In this document: in pieces, positions 45,210 to 53,500 of the stretch | How the letters are laid out: every line of letters begins with the position of its first letter | How positions within the stretch are numbered: position 1 is the first letter of the stretch | Origin: Rubrivivax sp. | Lineage (GTDB): Bacteria > Pseudomonadota > Gammaproteobacteria > Burkholderiales > Burkholderiaceae_C | Assembly: GCA_030653385.1 (NCBI GenBank) | Contig: JAURZM010000074.1 | Coordinates: 1 to 64,000 of the forward strand | Direction: 5' to 3' | DNA: 64,000 nucleotides | The notes under the pieces: model-generated | What the model was told of the DNA's origin: nothing | Seen by the model: the letters and a program-made list of their open reading frames with translations, nothing else | The model's database searches: none | Translations under genes and position numbers: made by a program

Positions 45210-46183
45210 CGGCAGCGCCGCCCCCGGGCCGCGTGCGCCCGATCATCGCCGTGCACGGCGGTGCCGGCGTGCCTGCGCCGGGGCGCCTGGCGCCGGCGCA
45301 GCGCGCCGCCGTGTGCGCCGGGCTGCACGCCGCGCTGGCTGCCGGCCGCGACTGCCTGCGTGACGGTGGCCGCGCGGTCGACGCCGTGGTGGCGGCGGTC
45401 AGCGTGCTGGAAGACGACCCCGCCTTCAACGCCGGCATCGGCGCGGCCCTGACGCGCGAGGGCCATGCCGAGCACGACGCCGCCGTGATGTGCGGCGCCA
45501 GCCGCCGCGCCGGCGCCTGCACCGGCACGCGCCGGGTGCGGCACCCGGTGCAGCTGGCGCGCACGCTGCTCGATGACGGGCCGCATGTCTTCGTGGCCGG
45601 GCCCACGGCCGAGGCGCTGGCGCACGAGCGCGGGCTCGCCTTCCTGGCACCCGAGGCCTTCGTCACGCCACGCCGGCTGGCCGCGCTGGCCGAGGCGCGG
45701 CGCCTCAGCGAGTCGGGGCTCAGCGAAGAGGCCCGCCACGGCACCGTGGGTGCGGTGGCGCTGGACGCCGCCGGTCACCTGGCCGCCGCCACCTCCACCG
45801 GTGGCCTGACGAACAAGCTGCCCGGCCGCATCGGCGATTCGCCCATCCCCGGCGCCGGCACCTACGCCGACGACGGCGTCTGCGCCGTTAGTGCCACGGG
45901 TCGCGGCGAGTACTTCCTGCGCACCGTGTTCGCACACCGCGTGGCCTGCCTGGCCGAGCTCGGCGGCCTCGGCCTGGCCGAAGCCGCCGGCCGTGCGCTC
46001 GACGAGGTGGCCGCGCTCGGCGGCAGCGGCGGCGCCATCGTGCTGGGCCGCGACGGCGTGCCCGTGTTCCGCTTCAACGGCCACGGCCTGTACCGCGGCC
46101 ACTGGTCCCTTGCCGCCGAGGCCCCGAGCCTGGCGATCTACCACGACCCCGAAACCGGACCTGCACCGAAAGGAACAAGATGA
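45206..46183 (+). CDS. iaaA: Isoaspartyl peptidase/L-asparaginase (Ntn hydrolase)
   Basis: 325 residues of the plant-type asparaginase family: PIIAVHGGAGVP at the start, DGGRAVDAVVAAVSVLEDDPAFNAG, and the autocleavage/catalytic Thr180 in ARHGTVGAVALD. Later parts include TSTGGLTNKLPGRIGDSPI and GAGTYADD. After self-cleavage it hydrolyses beta-aspartyl dipeptides and asparagine. In E. coli iaaA is in one operon with the glutathione importer gsiABCD; the same pairing occurs here. The gene overlaps the hydrolase and the porin by 4 bases each. Confidence 0.93.
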   Translation: MTAAPPPGRVRPIIAVHGGAGVPAPGRLAPAQRAAVCAGLHAALAAGRDCLRDGGRAVDAVVAAVSVLEDDPAFNAGIGAALTREGHAEHDAAVMCGASRRAGACTGTRRVRHPVQLARTLLDDGPHVFVAGPTAEALAHERGLAFLAPEAFVTPRRLAALAEARRLSESGLSEEARHGTVGAVALDAAGHLAAATSTGGLTNKLPGRIGDSPIPGAGTYADDGVCAVSATGRGEYFLRTVFAHRVACLAELGGLGLAEAAGRALDEVAALGGSGGAIVLGRDGVPVFRFNGHGLYRGHWSLAAEAPSLAIYHDPETGPAPKGTR

Positions 46184-47382
46184 ACCTCAACCGCCGACTC
46201 CGGCTGCACACCACCGCCCGGGCCACCGCCCTGCTGCTGACGCCGCTGGCCGCGCTCGCGCAGCAAGGCGGCGGCGACGGCGTCACGCTGTACGGTCGCG
46301 TCGACATGTACGTCGGCCAGGAGACCGAGAACGATGGTGCCTCCAACGGGAGCGAGTCGAAGGTTGCCAACTCGGGCGGCCTGTCGGGCTCGCGACTGGG
46401 CGTGCGCGGCAGCGAGGTCATCGCCGACGGCTGGCGAGCGCGCTTTGCGCTGGAACAGGGCATCAACCTCGACAATGGCACGCTGGGCCAGGGCGGCCGC
46501 GCCTGGGGCCGCCAATCCACCATCGGCGTCAGCGGGCCGTTCGGCAGCCTCGACCTCGGCCGCCGCGAGAGTGCGTACTACGACTTCCGCAACGGTTTCG
46601 TCGCCATCATCACCACCGCCGCCTTCGACCCCGTGGGCGCGGTGTTCGGCGAGACCAACCCCGGCAACGTCAGCACCAGCGGCGGTGTGCGCACTTCGGG
46701 CACCTCGGGCAGCACGAGCATCAGCAACACCGCCATCGACGGCAGCTCGGCCTCGGCGCCGGGCGACTACACCTCGCGCTACGACAACTACGTGCACTAC
46801 GAGTCGCCGCGTTTCGGCCCGGCGCAGCTGGCCGTGGGCGTGGTGGTGCCGGAAGACCGCCGTATCGTGGCCGGCACGCAGGGCAGCGGCACCAGCGCCG
46901 TGAGCGCCACGCTCAACCTTCGCGGCGAGAAGTGGCGCGTGTCGCTGGCGATGCAGTCGGAGAAGTACCGCACCAGCATCACCACGGCGGGCGTGGCCCA
47001 GGGCCGCGCCGAGAAGACGGTGACGGCGCTGGGTCTGGGCTACGACTTCGGCGTCGTGCGCGTGGCGGCGTTCGTCAACCAGGACGAGTTCGTGGCGGTC
47101 AACGGCACCAAGGACAAGGCCACCGAGTGGGCGGCCGGCGTCACGGTGCCGCTGGGTCTGTGGAGCGTCGATGCCATGATCGCCGAAGGCCGCATCAAGG
47201 GTGTCGAAAACAAGGCCAGCGGCCTGGGCCTGGTGGTGCGCTACGCGCTCTCCAAGCGCACCGATGTCTACGTGGGCCACCGCAGCAACCGCGACGACAA
47301 CATTCCCACCACCGGCACCACCGTTCGCAGCGCACGCGTAAAGGACAGCCTCACCGGATTGGGCATACGCCACCGCTTTTGA
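46180..47382 (+). CDS. Outer-membrane porin at the end of the peptide operon
   Basis: 400 residues with a signal peptide (ATALLLTPLAALAQ) and mature start VTLYGRVDMYVG, again the Burkholderiales porin type. SGSRLGVRGSEVIADGWRAR, a long Ser/Gly/Thr loop (STSGGVRTSGTSGSTSISN) and a last strand ending HRF. AAAGGA precedes ATG 46180, which overlaps iaaA by 4 bases, so the porin is translationally coupled to the peptidase and probably admits the same substrate. It is longer than the porin at 17730, mainly in the loops. Confidence 0.93.
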   Translation: MNLNRRLRLHTTARATALLLTPLAALAQQGGGDGVTLYGRVDMYVGQETENDGASNGSESKVANSGGLSGSRLGVRGSEVIADGWRARFALEQGINLDNGTLGQGGRAWGRQSTIGVSGPFGSLDLGRRESAYYDFRNGFVAIITTAAFDPVGAVFGETNPGNVSTSGGVRTSGTSGSTSISNTAIDGSSASAPGDYTSRYDNYVHYESPRFGPAQLAVGVVVPEDRRIVAGTQGSGTSAVSATLNLRGEKWRVSLAMQSEKYRTSITTAGVAQGRAEKTVTALGLGYDFGVVRVAAFVNQDEFVAVNGTKDKATEWAAGVTVPLGLWSVDAMIAEGRIKGVENKASGLGLVVRYALSKRTDVYVGHRSNRDDNIPTTGTTVRSARVKDSLTGLGIRHRF

Positions 47383-47589
47383 CCAAGCAGCTGCGCCGAA
47401 GTGGTGGGCACGGGCTTGCCGACAGAGGTAGTCGTGCTTATCGTGCATGGTGCGCTTCGGCCCCAGTGGCCCCATGGTTCTGCACCCGAAGGCCGCTGCC
47501 ATCTGCCTGGCGCGGCGGATGCCGTTGGCGCACAAGTCCATCGAGGTCGTTGACCGTCACATGCGGTGTGGCACTGGAGCGAGGGTAGG

Positions 47590-47716
47590 TCAGACCTCTT
47601 CGCTCAAGTCGCGAAACTCCAGCTTGAATTGCCAGTCCTCGAAAGCCGCCACCATGCGGCCGAGTTCGTCCCAGGAGATCTCGCGACCATCGATGACCCC
47701 TGGGCGGGCGCTGCCC
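47590..47716 (-). pseudogene. Fragment resembling the C-terminus of a conserved hypothetical protein
   Basis: The last ~40 codons of a minus-strand frame read PGVIDGREISWDELGRMVAA then FEDWQFKLEFRDLSEEV and stop. I recall this ending (IDGREVSWEELGRMLMTYEG-like) from a family of hypothetical proteins, possibly DUF7713, but the part upstream is not coherent. So it is probably only the 3' end of a lost gene. 47383-47589 beside it holds nothing I recognise. Confidence 0.4.
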
Positions 47717-47766
47717 TGCTTGCCGGCCATCCGTTGCGCGCCGAGGTGCAGACTGCCCTGGAGTTC

Positions 47767-48198
47767 ATGAGCCGGCACGCCACCACGACCGTCGTCGCGA
47801 TCACGCCCGGATTGGCTGCCTGGCTCGGTTGGAAGCTGTGGCAACGGCGCCGTTTTGGACAACTGGCCGCTCTATCCCTCACTTCACGCCGTCGGAGTTG
47901 CAGGCGGCCCTGGATTCGCGCGCACCGCCCCCTGCTGCTCGATTTCCGCGGCCGTGCCATGGTCGCCGAGACCGGGCCGATCACAGACGCCAGGCAGGCC
48001 GATCTTGACAGCGTGGCTCGGGCAGTTGGTGATTGGCCGAAGCACCACGACATCGTGACCTTGTGCGCCTGTCCGGAAGATGCCACTGCCGTGCGGGCGG
48101 CACGCAGTCTGACGATGTTGGGCTACACGTTGGTTCGCCCGCTCGCGGGCGGCTACGACGCATGGGTGAGATACCTGGCGCCGCGCTCAGACCGTTGA
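47767..48198 (+). pseudogene. Frameshifted rhodanese-domain protein (DedA-rhodanese type C-terminus)
   Basis: A membrane helix ending GWKLWQRRRF is followed by a linker and a rhodanese domain with RGRAMVAETGPITDARQADL, then TLCACPEDATAVRAARSL with the catalytic-loop cysteine. Between 47874 and about 47935 the linker makes sense only in the -1 frame (IPHFTPSELQAALDSRAPPP), so two compensating frameshifts bracket it. The DedA-like N-terminal domain normally fused in front is absent. It may be a relic or a slightly damaged but readable protein. Confidence 0.6.
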
Positions 48199-48436
48199 TG
48201 AGCAGCTGGCCACAGGCCATCGCGTTTCGGGCGCGCTTGGACAGCAGTTCCTTCGCGACGCGACGCAGACTGTCATGCGCGCATGCGTGCTTTCGAGTTT
48301 CTGGCACGCCGCGTTGAACTGGTCGGCGATCGATAGCGCTGAGCTTGGCCGCCAGCGGCGCATGTCCCGGCGTGACGCCGATGGCAAAGGAGTCAGCGGC
48401 CGATCGGAGTCGACTGTCCCGGGATACCACACCGAC
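48199..48436. other. Gap without a recognisable gene
   Basis: 238 bp between the rhodanese relic and the VapC gene. Open frames here have no family-like sequence. It belongs to a stretch of fragments from about 47.4 kb onward. Confidence 0.4.
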
Positions 48437-48841
48437 TCATGTCTTGGCCAGCAGTTGAGCGCCGCTGACTTTTGCGGCGCCCTTGTCGAAGGTCCACAGC
48501 GGCTGCTCGCCGGCCTGCGTGGCCAACGCGACGTGCAGGCAATCTGCGAAGTCTGCCGAACCCTTGCGGAACAACTGCAGTGCGACCTCGAGCGCGCGCT
48601 CGGACTCGAAGGTCAGCTCGGCTGCTGAGAAGAGGCTGGCCAGCGTCATCAGCACGTCCTCCTTGCCGAACTCGAAGCTGGACCACAGCACCCACTCGAG
48701 CTCCAGCACGACGGTCACTGGCACGAAAAGCGTCGCGCCTTCGGCGACGCAGCGGCTGATGAGGCGCTTGGCTGCAGCGAGCTGCGCTGTGTCGTCCTGG
48801 ACGATGTAGCGCACCAGCACGTTGGTGTCGAGCGCTGGCAT
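48437..48841 (-). CDS. vapC: VapC-type PIN-domain toxin
   Basis: 134 residues with the PIN ribonuclease fold: MPALDTNVLVRYIVQDD with the first catalytic Asp4, an acidic LELEWVL in the middle, and DFADCLHVALA and TFDKGA near the end carrying the other acidic residues. It would cleave RNA when free of its antitoxin. It lies 13 bases after the antitoxin gene on the same strand. Confidence 0.92.
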   Translation of the reverse strand: MPALDTNVLVRYIVQDDTAQLAAAKRLISRCVAEGATLFVPVTVVLELEWVLWSSFEFGKEDVLMTLASLFSAAELTFESERALEVALQLFRKGSADFADCLHVALATQAGEQPLWTFDKGAAKVSGAQLLAKT

Positions 48842-48854
48842 CTACCCGCCGAAT

Positions 48855-49076
48855 TCAGCGCCACGGGTTCATGTCGTCGACGCTCACGTGCTTGCCCTTG
48901 GGCGCCTTGAGCATGCCGGCCATGTCGAGGATGGACTTGGTTTTGGCCCGGACGATGATGGTACCGTCGGGCATCGCCGACCAGACCAGCCGCGTGCCGG
49001 GCTTGGCATCGACGAGCGCCCGGATGTCGGCGGGCACAGTGGTCTGGCCCTTCGCGGTGATGGTCGATTCAGCCAT
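48855..49076 (-). CDS. vapB: AbrB/MazE-type antitoxin (VapB)
   Basis: 73 residues: a swapped-hairpin DNA-binding part (STITAKGQTTVPADIRALVDAKPGTRLVW shortened to its core TITAKGQTTVPADIRA) followed by a toxin-neutralising tail (SILDMAGMLKAPKGKHVSVDD). It binds its own promoter and VapC. A palindrome with a TACAAT -10 box lies just upstream of the start. Confidence 0.9.
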   Translation of the reverse strand: MAESTITAKGQTTVPADIRALVDAKPGTRLVWSAMPDGTIIVRAKTKSILDMAGMLKAPKGKHVSVDDMNPWR

Positions 49077-49087
49077 GGCGTCAGTCC

Positions 49088-49108
49088 TTACATTTCGTGC
49101 TATTGTAA
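49088..49108 (-). promoter_or_regulatory. vapBC promoter/operator
   Basis: TTACA and TGTAA arms separated by 11 bases form a symmetrical site 12 bases before the vapB start. On the minus strand it contains TACAAT, an ideal -10 box. An AbrB-type antitoxin bound here would block transcription. A -35 box is not obvious. Confidence 0.55.
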
Positions 49109-49171
49109 TGCGGACACGCAGGCTTTGCTTGGCACCTCAGCCAGGCGGCTGGAGGCCGCCAAGAATGCCCT

Positions 49172-49215
49172 GGAACATTCGTTAGAAAATCTAGGAACAT
49201 TCACTAGGAAATGAA
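49172..49215. repeat. Two tandem 22-bp direct repeats
   Basis: GGAACATTCGTTAGAAAATC at 49172 and GGAACATTCACTAGGAAATG at 49194 are consecutive copies with a 22-bp period. Two turns of DNA fits two protein dimers on the same face. They lie upstream of vapBC and the neighbouring three-gene module. Confidence 0.5.
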
Positions 49216-49246
49216 TGCGTCCGGACTTGGTGGTGGTCCACCAGAG

Positions 49247-49291
49247 TTGACATAAACATTATTGTCGCGCATTAGCGGTTTGGGCGACAAT
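49247..49291 (+). promoter_or_regulatory. Candidate promoter with overlapping inverted repeat
   Basis: TTGACA at 49247 is a perfect -35 box. ATTGTCGC (49261-49268) and GCGACAAT (49284-49291) form an 8-bp inverted repeat overlapping where the -10 region should be (around 49270). This fits an autoregulated operator for the module at 49435-50602. The exact -10 is unclear. Confidence 0.45.
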
Positions 49292-49434
49292 CGCGCCAGA
49301 AGCATACGAGATGAGCGCTGCTCCCGCCAGCGCTGGCTTGGCCAGGGACCTCGTCGCCCTGGTGGCGCGGTGCTTCCGCACGCTCATCGAATCTCGCGCT
49401 TGGGCCGGCGGTCGTTGCAAGACTTCTGTCAACC

Positions 49435-49938
49435 GTGCACAATGATTCCATCTCTGATGCGGTGGATCGTATGCACAGCATGACCTTGGAACAACTGCGC
49501 GCCACCGCGGCCGCCGGCGGCGTCGCCGGCGTCACGCTCAAGGGCCAGGGCGGCGCCTTCATGCTGCGCATCGCCACCCGCAGCGGTCAGGACGCCGTGC
49601 TGGCCAAGGCCCGCAGCACCGAGCCGCGCCGCTTTGGCAATCCAGCCTCAGCCATGATCCTGCTGCGCGAGGTTGGCATCGCCGTGGCGCAACTCGACGC
49701 CACCGACTGGAACCCCGACGAGAAGGACATGAGCCGCAGCCGCTCCAGCCAGGCCGAAGCGATGCGCACGGCCCACCAGGCTGCGGCGCACAACCGGTGG
49801 CTCGCCGCCGAGATCCAGGAATCGCTCCACGATCCGCGCCCGAGCGTCCCGCACGACGAGGCCATGGCGGCCATGGACGCCGAAATCGATGCGATCGAGC
49901 TCCAGCGTGCCGGCTCCGCACGAAGGAAAGGCGCATGA
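49435..49938 (+). CDS. Plasmid-stabilisation ParC-like protein
   Basis: About 167 residues from GTG 49435 (ATG 49471 and 49480 are alternatives). The middle reads GVTLKGQGGAFMLRIATRSG and PASAMILLREVGIAVAQLDA, which I associate with ParC-like plasmid-stability proteins. The C-terminal half is helical and acidic (DEAMAAMDAEIDAIEL). It is the first of three overlapping genes ending with a ParE-type toxin, so it probably contributes the antitoxin or DNA-binding function. Confidence 0.6.
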   Translation: MHNDSISDAVDRMHSMTLEQLRATAAAGGVAGVTLKGQGGAFMLRIATRSGQDAVLAKARSTEPRRFGNPASAMILLREVGIAVAQLDATDWNPDEKDMSRSRSSQAEAMRTAHQAAAHNRWLAAEIQESLHDPRPSVPHDEAMAAMDAEIDAIELQRAGSARRKGA

Positions 49939-50300
49939 GCACGACGCCGCGCCAACCCGATCAGGTCATTGCGCAGGCGATGCTGGCCACCGCCGCTGAA
50001 GCGCCGCCCCCTGCGATCACCTCCGAGGAAGTGGCGGCACTCGAGCGCCTGCTCGCGCATGCCAGGCGAGATTCCGGGCAGAGCCGGCGAGTCGCAGACT
50101 TTCTGCTGGCTTGGTGGAACACAGGCAGCTGCGGTGCCTTCGACCTGACCTCGCTGTGGGCACTGGACACCGACATCGTGGCCGACATGACGACCGTGTT
50201 CGGCCTGATCGGCCGCGTGCACCGCTACCCCGACAGCCTGGGCTACGAGGCCGAGTTCAAGGCCATCGTGCAGGCCTGGAGGCCGGAGCTCGGGGACTGA
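49935..50300 (+). CDS. Hypothetical protein of the ParC/ParE module (DUF7673-like)
   Basis: 121 residues. A flexible start (TPRQPDQVIAQAMLATAAEA) is followed by SEEVAALERLLAHARRDSGQSRRVADFLLAWWN, then AFDLTSLWALDTDIVADMTT and a short C-terminus. I recall this AWWN and DLTSLW pattern from proteins annotated DUF7673, common on plasmids and integrative elements. It overlaps the genes on both sides (4 bases and 1 base). Function unknown. Confidence 0.6.
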   Translation: MSTTPRQPDQVIAQAMLATAAEAPPPAITSEEVAALERLLAHARRDSGQSRRVADFLLAWWNTGSCGAFDLTSLWALDTDIVADMTTVFGLIGRVHRYPDSLGYEAEFKAIVQAWRPELGD

Positions 50301-50602
50301 TGCCGGGGGCCGACTACAGCATCGCCTGGCGCCCCAAGGCTCTGGAAGACCTGCGCAGCATCGTCCGCTACATCGCCCAGGACAGTCCTATCCGTGCACG
50401 CACCTTCGGCAAGAAGCTGCGCGAGAAGGTCCAGCCGCTGGCCCAGCATCCGAGGCTCGGCCATGAGGGCCGGCCCGGGCTGCCAGCCGACGTTCGCGAA
50501 TTCGTGCTGCACGCCAACTACATCGCCTTCTATCGGGTGATCGACACCTCTCGCACCGTCGAGATCCTTCGCGTCAAGCACGTGGCGCAGCAAACGCCGT
50601 GA
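50300..50602 (+). CDS. ParE/RelE-type toxin
   Basis: 100 residues of the ParE fold: YSIAWRPKALEDLRSIVRYI, a second helix ARTFGKKLREKVQPLAQHP, GHEGRPGLPADVREFVLHAN and the last strands YIAFYRVIDTSRTVEILRV. ParE toxins inhibit DNA gyrase, RelE toxins cut mRNA on the ribosome; sequence alone does not decide. It shares a base with the preceding gene, which may take part in its control. Confidence 0.85.
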   Translation: MPGADYSIAWRPKALEDLRSIVRYIAQDSPIRARTFGKKLREKVQPLAQHPRLGHEGRPGLPADVREFVLHANYIAFYRVIDTSRTVEILRVKHVAQQTP

Positions 50603-50748
50603 AGCTCGCACAGGCGCGTGCGCACAGCCGACGGAACGGCTGACCATCTGAAATCGACGGCCGATTTCGGCGGGGGGTTGGACCGGGGTTTCGAGTTGCG
50701 CGCCCCCGCGGTCAGCCGCACGATGGGGCGCCCTGCACCTGCTTCGCC

Positions 50749-51027
50749 ATGAACCCCCGGACATCACCGTTGCGAACCGCGCTCGCCGGCCTGTGTGGTC
50801 CTTCTGGACAACGGGATCGGCCCAGCGCCGACGGCCTGCTCGCGGTCGCCGGGCTTCAACTGCAGGCCTACGATCCGCCGGCAAGCTTTGCGGACCCGCG
50901 GCTCGATGCGCTCTGCCGAGAGGCGGCGCGAAGGGGCCTGGTGATCACCGACGTCCAGGGCCGACTGGTCGGCGATCTGCGCGCCGTGTCCGTCAACGAA
51001 GTGCTGCCAGCTTTCAGAGGCCGTTGA
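50749..51027 (+). CDS. Hypothetical protein
   Basis: 92 residues, MNPRTSPLRTALAGLCGPSG and then DGLLAVAGLQLQAYDPPASF, ending DLRAVSVNEVLPAFRGR. The second half looks like a small alpha/beta domain. It precedes the convergent histidine kinase by 45 bases. No family recognised and no strong ribosome site. Confidence 0.4.
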   Translation: MNPRTSPLRTALAGLCGPSGQRDRPSADGLLAVAGLQLQAYDPPASFADPRLDALCREAARRGLVITDVQGRLVGDLRAVSVNEVLPAFRGR

Positions 51028-51072
51028 CGAACCCGTCCGCGACCCGCGCCGCGATGCAGCGCCGGCGCCGAT

Positions 51073-52959
51073 TCACGCTGTGTTCGATGCGCCGCTCGAG
51101 TTGCTCACAGGGGCCGCATTGGCCGCGGTGGCGCGATCTCGCTCCAAGGTCTGGATGATCGTGCCGACCATCTTGTCGGCCTTCGAGGGCTTGGCGACGT
51201 AGGCGTTGAAGAGATGGCCGTGCTCCTCGGCCAGCCCGAAGGCGCTCATGGCGATCAGCCTCGTGTCGCAATCCGGGTAGCGAGACCTGAGCCGCCGCGC
51301 AAGTTCGTAGCCGTCCGCACCAGGCATCTGGATGTCGACCAGCGCTACCTCGAATGCCCTCGAACCGAGCTCTTGCAGCGCCTCGTCCGTACCAGGCGCC
51401 TCCACACAGTCCGCGCCCCTGGCGCGCAGGAGATCCGCCACGGCGCTGCGAACGGAGTCCTCGTCGTCGACGACAAGCACGTGCAGGCCTGACAGGCTGG
51501 CCGAGCCAGAGAGCGGGCGGTGTGGCTGCTGGTCCAGCACCTTCACCGGGATGTGCACGGTGGCCCTGGTGCCGCGCCCCTTCTCCGACTTGATCTCCGC
51601 AGTTCCGCCGAGTTGCGCGACCAGGGATCGCACGATCGACAGTCCGAGCCCCAGGCCGCGCGCTTCGCGGGTGCCTCGAAACCACGGGTCGAAGACATTC
51701 GGCAGAACCTCTTCGGCGATGCCGCTGCCCGTGTCGCTCACCCACAAGGTCATGGTGTGGGGCCCGTCGCCATCCACGTCCGCGTGGATCTCGATGTGGC
51801 CATGGTTCGTGTACTTGACCGCGTTGCTCACCAGGTTCCCGATGATCTGCTGCAGGCGCATGTCGTCGGCATGCAGCGAGATGGCCGGGACCGTGACGCG
51901 CACGTCGACCCCCTTTCGGTTGGCCAACTCCCGGAGTTCGGTGATCGACGAAGCCACCACTTCGTCCAGCCGCACCGGGCGCTCGCGGATCTCGTAGCCT
52001 GCGGCCTGATTGGCCCGCACGAAGGCGGCAAGGTCGTTCGCCTGGTGCATCAGTTGGTCAGCCGCTCGTGACAGCCGCTGGACCGGCTCCTGAAGGCCTT
52101 TGGACCTCTCGTCAGCGGTCTTGAGCGCGAGCAGGTCGGCCAGGGCGACGATCGTCTGCAGGGGCGTGCGGAACTCGTGCGAGACCTTGGCGATGAACAG
52201 GTCCCGTGTGGCCGCCGCTTCGTTGCGCGCGGACTCGGCCGCCAGCTTGGCTTCGGTGAGTTCCAGCTCCGCGAGGCGCGCGTGGTCGGCTCTCAGGCGA
52301 TCGCGTTCGAGCAGTGCTCTCGCGAGCCGCTCGCCCGCTGCCTTCGACAGTTGCGCGGACCGGTGCATCGTGAAGCCGAATCCAGCCACGATGGCGGCCA
52401 GTCCGATCGAACGCAGGCCGTCGAAGGCCAGATGGGCGATGACCAGCGACGCCACCTGCGGCACGATCATGTAGAGGTAGGCACGCCCTGCCAACGGGGC
52501 ATACAGGGCCGCCACCCCGGCCGAGCCCGCCAGCAGCATCGGGTAGGCGATCTGCGCGACCTCCTTGAGGTGCGGGTAGATCGCCAGCGCACCATAGCCC
52601 CACATGAGACCGGACAGGCCCGCGTTGAGCTCGACCTCGCGTCGCGCTGCCCGCGCCATCGCCTCGTCGAAGGGTTCGCGCAAACGGTAGCGCTTGCTCA
52701 TCGACCAGCGCCAGCCCGACGCTGCGAGGCCGAGTGCGCCGAAGATCGTTCCCGGCGTGCTCAGCCCGGCCTCGAACGCCATGTACACGACCAGGGCGAC
52801 CGCGGCCAGTAGCAGCGGTACGTTGGCCACGGCGGAGACGACGGCGTTGGCAGTCATCGCGCGCGCCGTCTCACCGGCGTCGGGCGAGTAGTCCCCGCCA
52901 GCAGCCTTGCCCGCGACTTCGACCTGCGGTCCCTCCGCGGCCCTGCCCTGCTCACTCAT
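51073..52959 (-). CDS. Hybrid sensor histidine kinase with receiver domain
   Basis: 628 residues. About six membrane helices at 35-200 (for example VVSAVANVPLLLAAVALVVY), a coiled coil (205-245, ERLARALLERDRLRADHARL), then HisKA with His261 in KVSHEFRTPLQT. The ATPase part has the N box IIGNLVSNAVKYT, G1 DTGSGIAEEV and G2 ARGLGLGLSIV, and a C-terminal receiver with VVDDED, the phosphate-accepting Asp542 in LVDIQMPG and the late lysine in YVAKPSKADK. It should autophosphorylate and pass phosphate to its own receiver and perhaps a partner. ATG 52959 was chosen; the frame extends to 53508 but without similarity. Confidence 0.92.
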   Translation of the reverse strand: MSEQGRAAEGPQVEVAGKAAGGDYSPDAGETARAMTANAVVSAVANVPLLLAAVALVVYMAFEAGLSTPGTIFGALGLAASGWRWSMSKRYRLREPFDEAMARAARREVELNAGLSGLMWGYGALAIYPHLKEVAQIAYPMLLAGSAGVAALYAPLAGRAYLYMIVPQVASLVIAHLAFDGLRSIGLAAIVAGFGFTMHRSAQLSKAAGERLARALLERDRLRADHARLAELELTEAKLAAESARNEAAATRDLFIAKVSHEFRTPLQTIVALADLLALKTADERSKGLQEPVQRLSRAADQLMHQANDLAAFVRANQAAGYEIRERPVRLDEVVASSITELRELANRKGVDVRVTVPAISLHADDMRLQQIIGNLVSNAVKYTNHGHIEIHADVDGDGPHTMTLWVSDTGSGIAEEVLPNVFDPWFRGTREARGLGLGLSIVRSLVAQLGGTAEIKSEKGRGTRATVHIPVKVLDQQPHRPLSGSASLSGLHVLVVDDEDSVRSAVADLLRARGADCVEAPGTDEALQELGSRAFEVALVDIQMPGADGYELARRLRSRYPDCDTRLIAMSAFGLAEEHGHLFNAYVAKPSKADKMVGTIIQTLERDRATAANAAPVSNSSGASNTA

Positions 52960-53371
52960 GTCTCTGTTCGCCCTGAAATTGGCCCGTCTGCCTGCTCCAA
53001 CGGTTCGTCGACCGGTTCTGTTGTCCATGCCCCAGGGTGCTCGGCGTCTGCGCGCCGTCAACCCCGCCTGCAAGAGGTACGCAGATCGTCTCGACCTGCA
53101 TCCAAACGCACTGACGTGAACGCAGAGTTTCCACGTTCCTTCTGCAATGCGGCCCGACCGATCGAAACAGGCCCTGCAAATCGTCTGTAGCGCGGCGCGA
53201 CCGCGGGCGCGCTGCCACCGATCTTCCCGCCGGTCGGCGAACTCACCGATCGCCCCTACGAGCGAGTTGATGGGTACCCCCCAATGGGGGCCAACTTCGC
53301 GGTGCACCAGCACGAGGGCCTGGCGGGCGGTGCTTGGTCGCGTGCACTGCCGGGCGCCGGGCGTCTCAAAT
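52960..53371. other. Gap between kinase and integrase promoter region
   Basis: About 410 bp without a recognisable gene. It contains a symmetrical ACCCCCCAATGGGGG-like stretch near 53276 and presumably the kinase promoter on the minus strand. No tRNA gene or fragment that would mark an attachment site was seen. Confidence 0.4.
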
Positions 53372-53483
53372 CCGAACCAACGGCGCCGCCGCTCGGCTTC
53401 CCCTCCTGGCTTGCTTTTTGGGGCTTGGCGAACAGGCTTAGACAGGGGGTCTGGGGAAGCAACGCCCCGCGCCGTTGGTTCGG
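53372..53483. repeat. 15-bp perfect inverted repeat upstream of the integrase
   Basis: CCGAACCAACGGCGC (53372-53386) and its exact complement GCGCCGTTGGTTCGG (53469-53483) enclose 82 bp, ending 17 bases before the integrase ATG. It could be the operator of the integrase, binding sites of the integrase or excisionase, or a long-stem structure in the leader RNA. Confidence 0.7.
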
Positions 53484-53500
53484 TTTTATGATCCCTCCCT

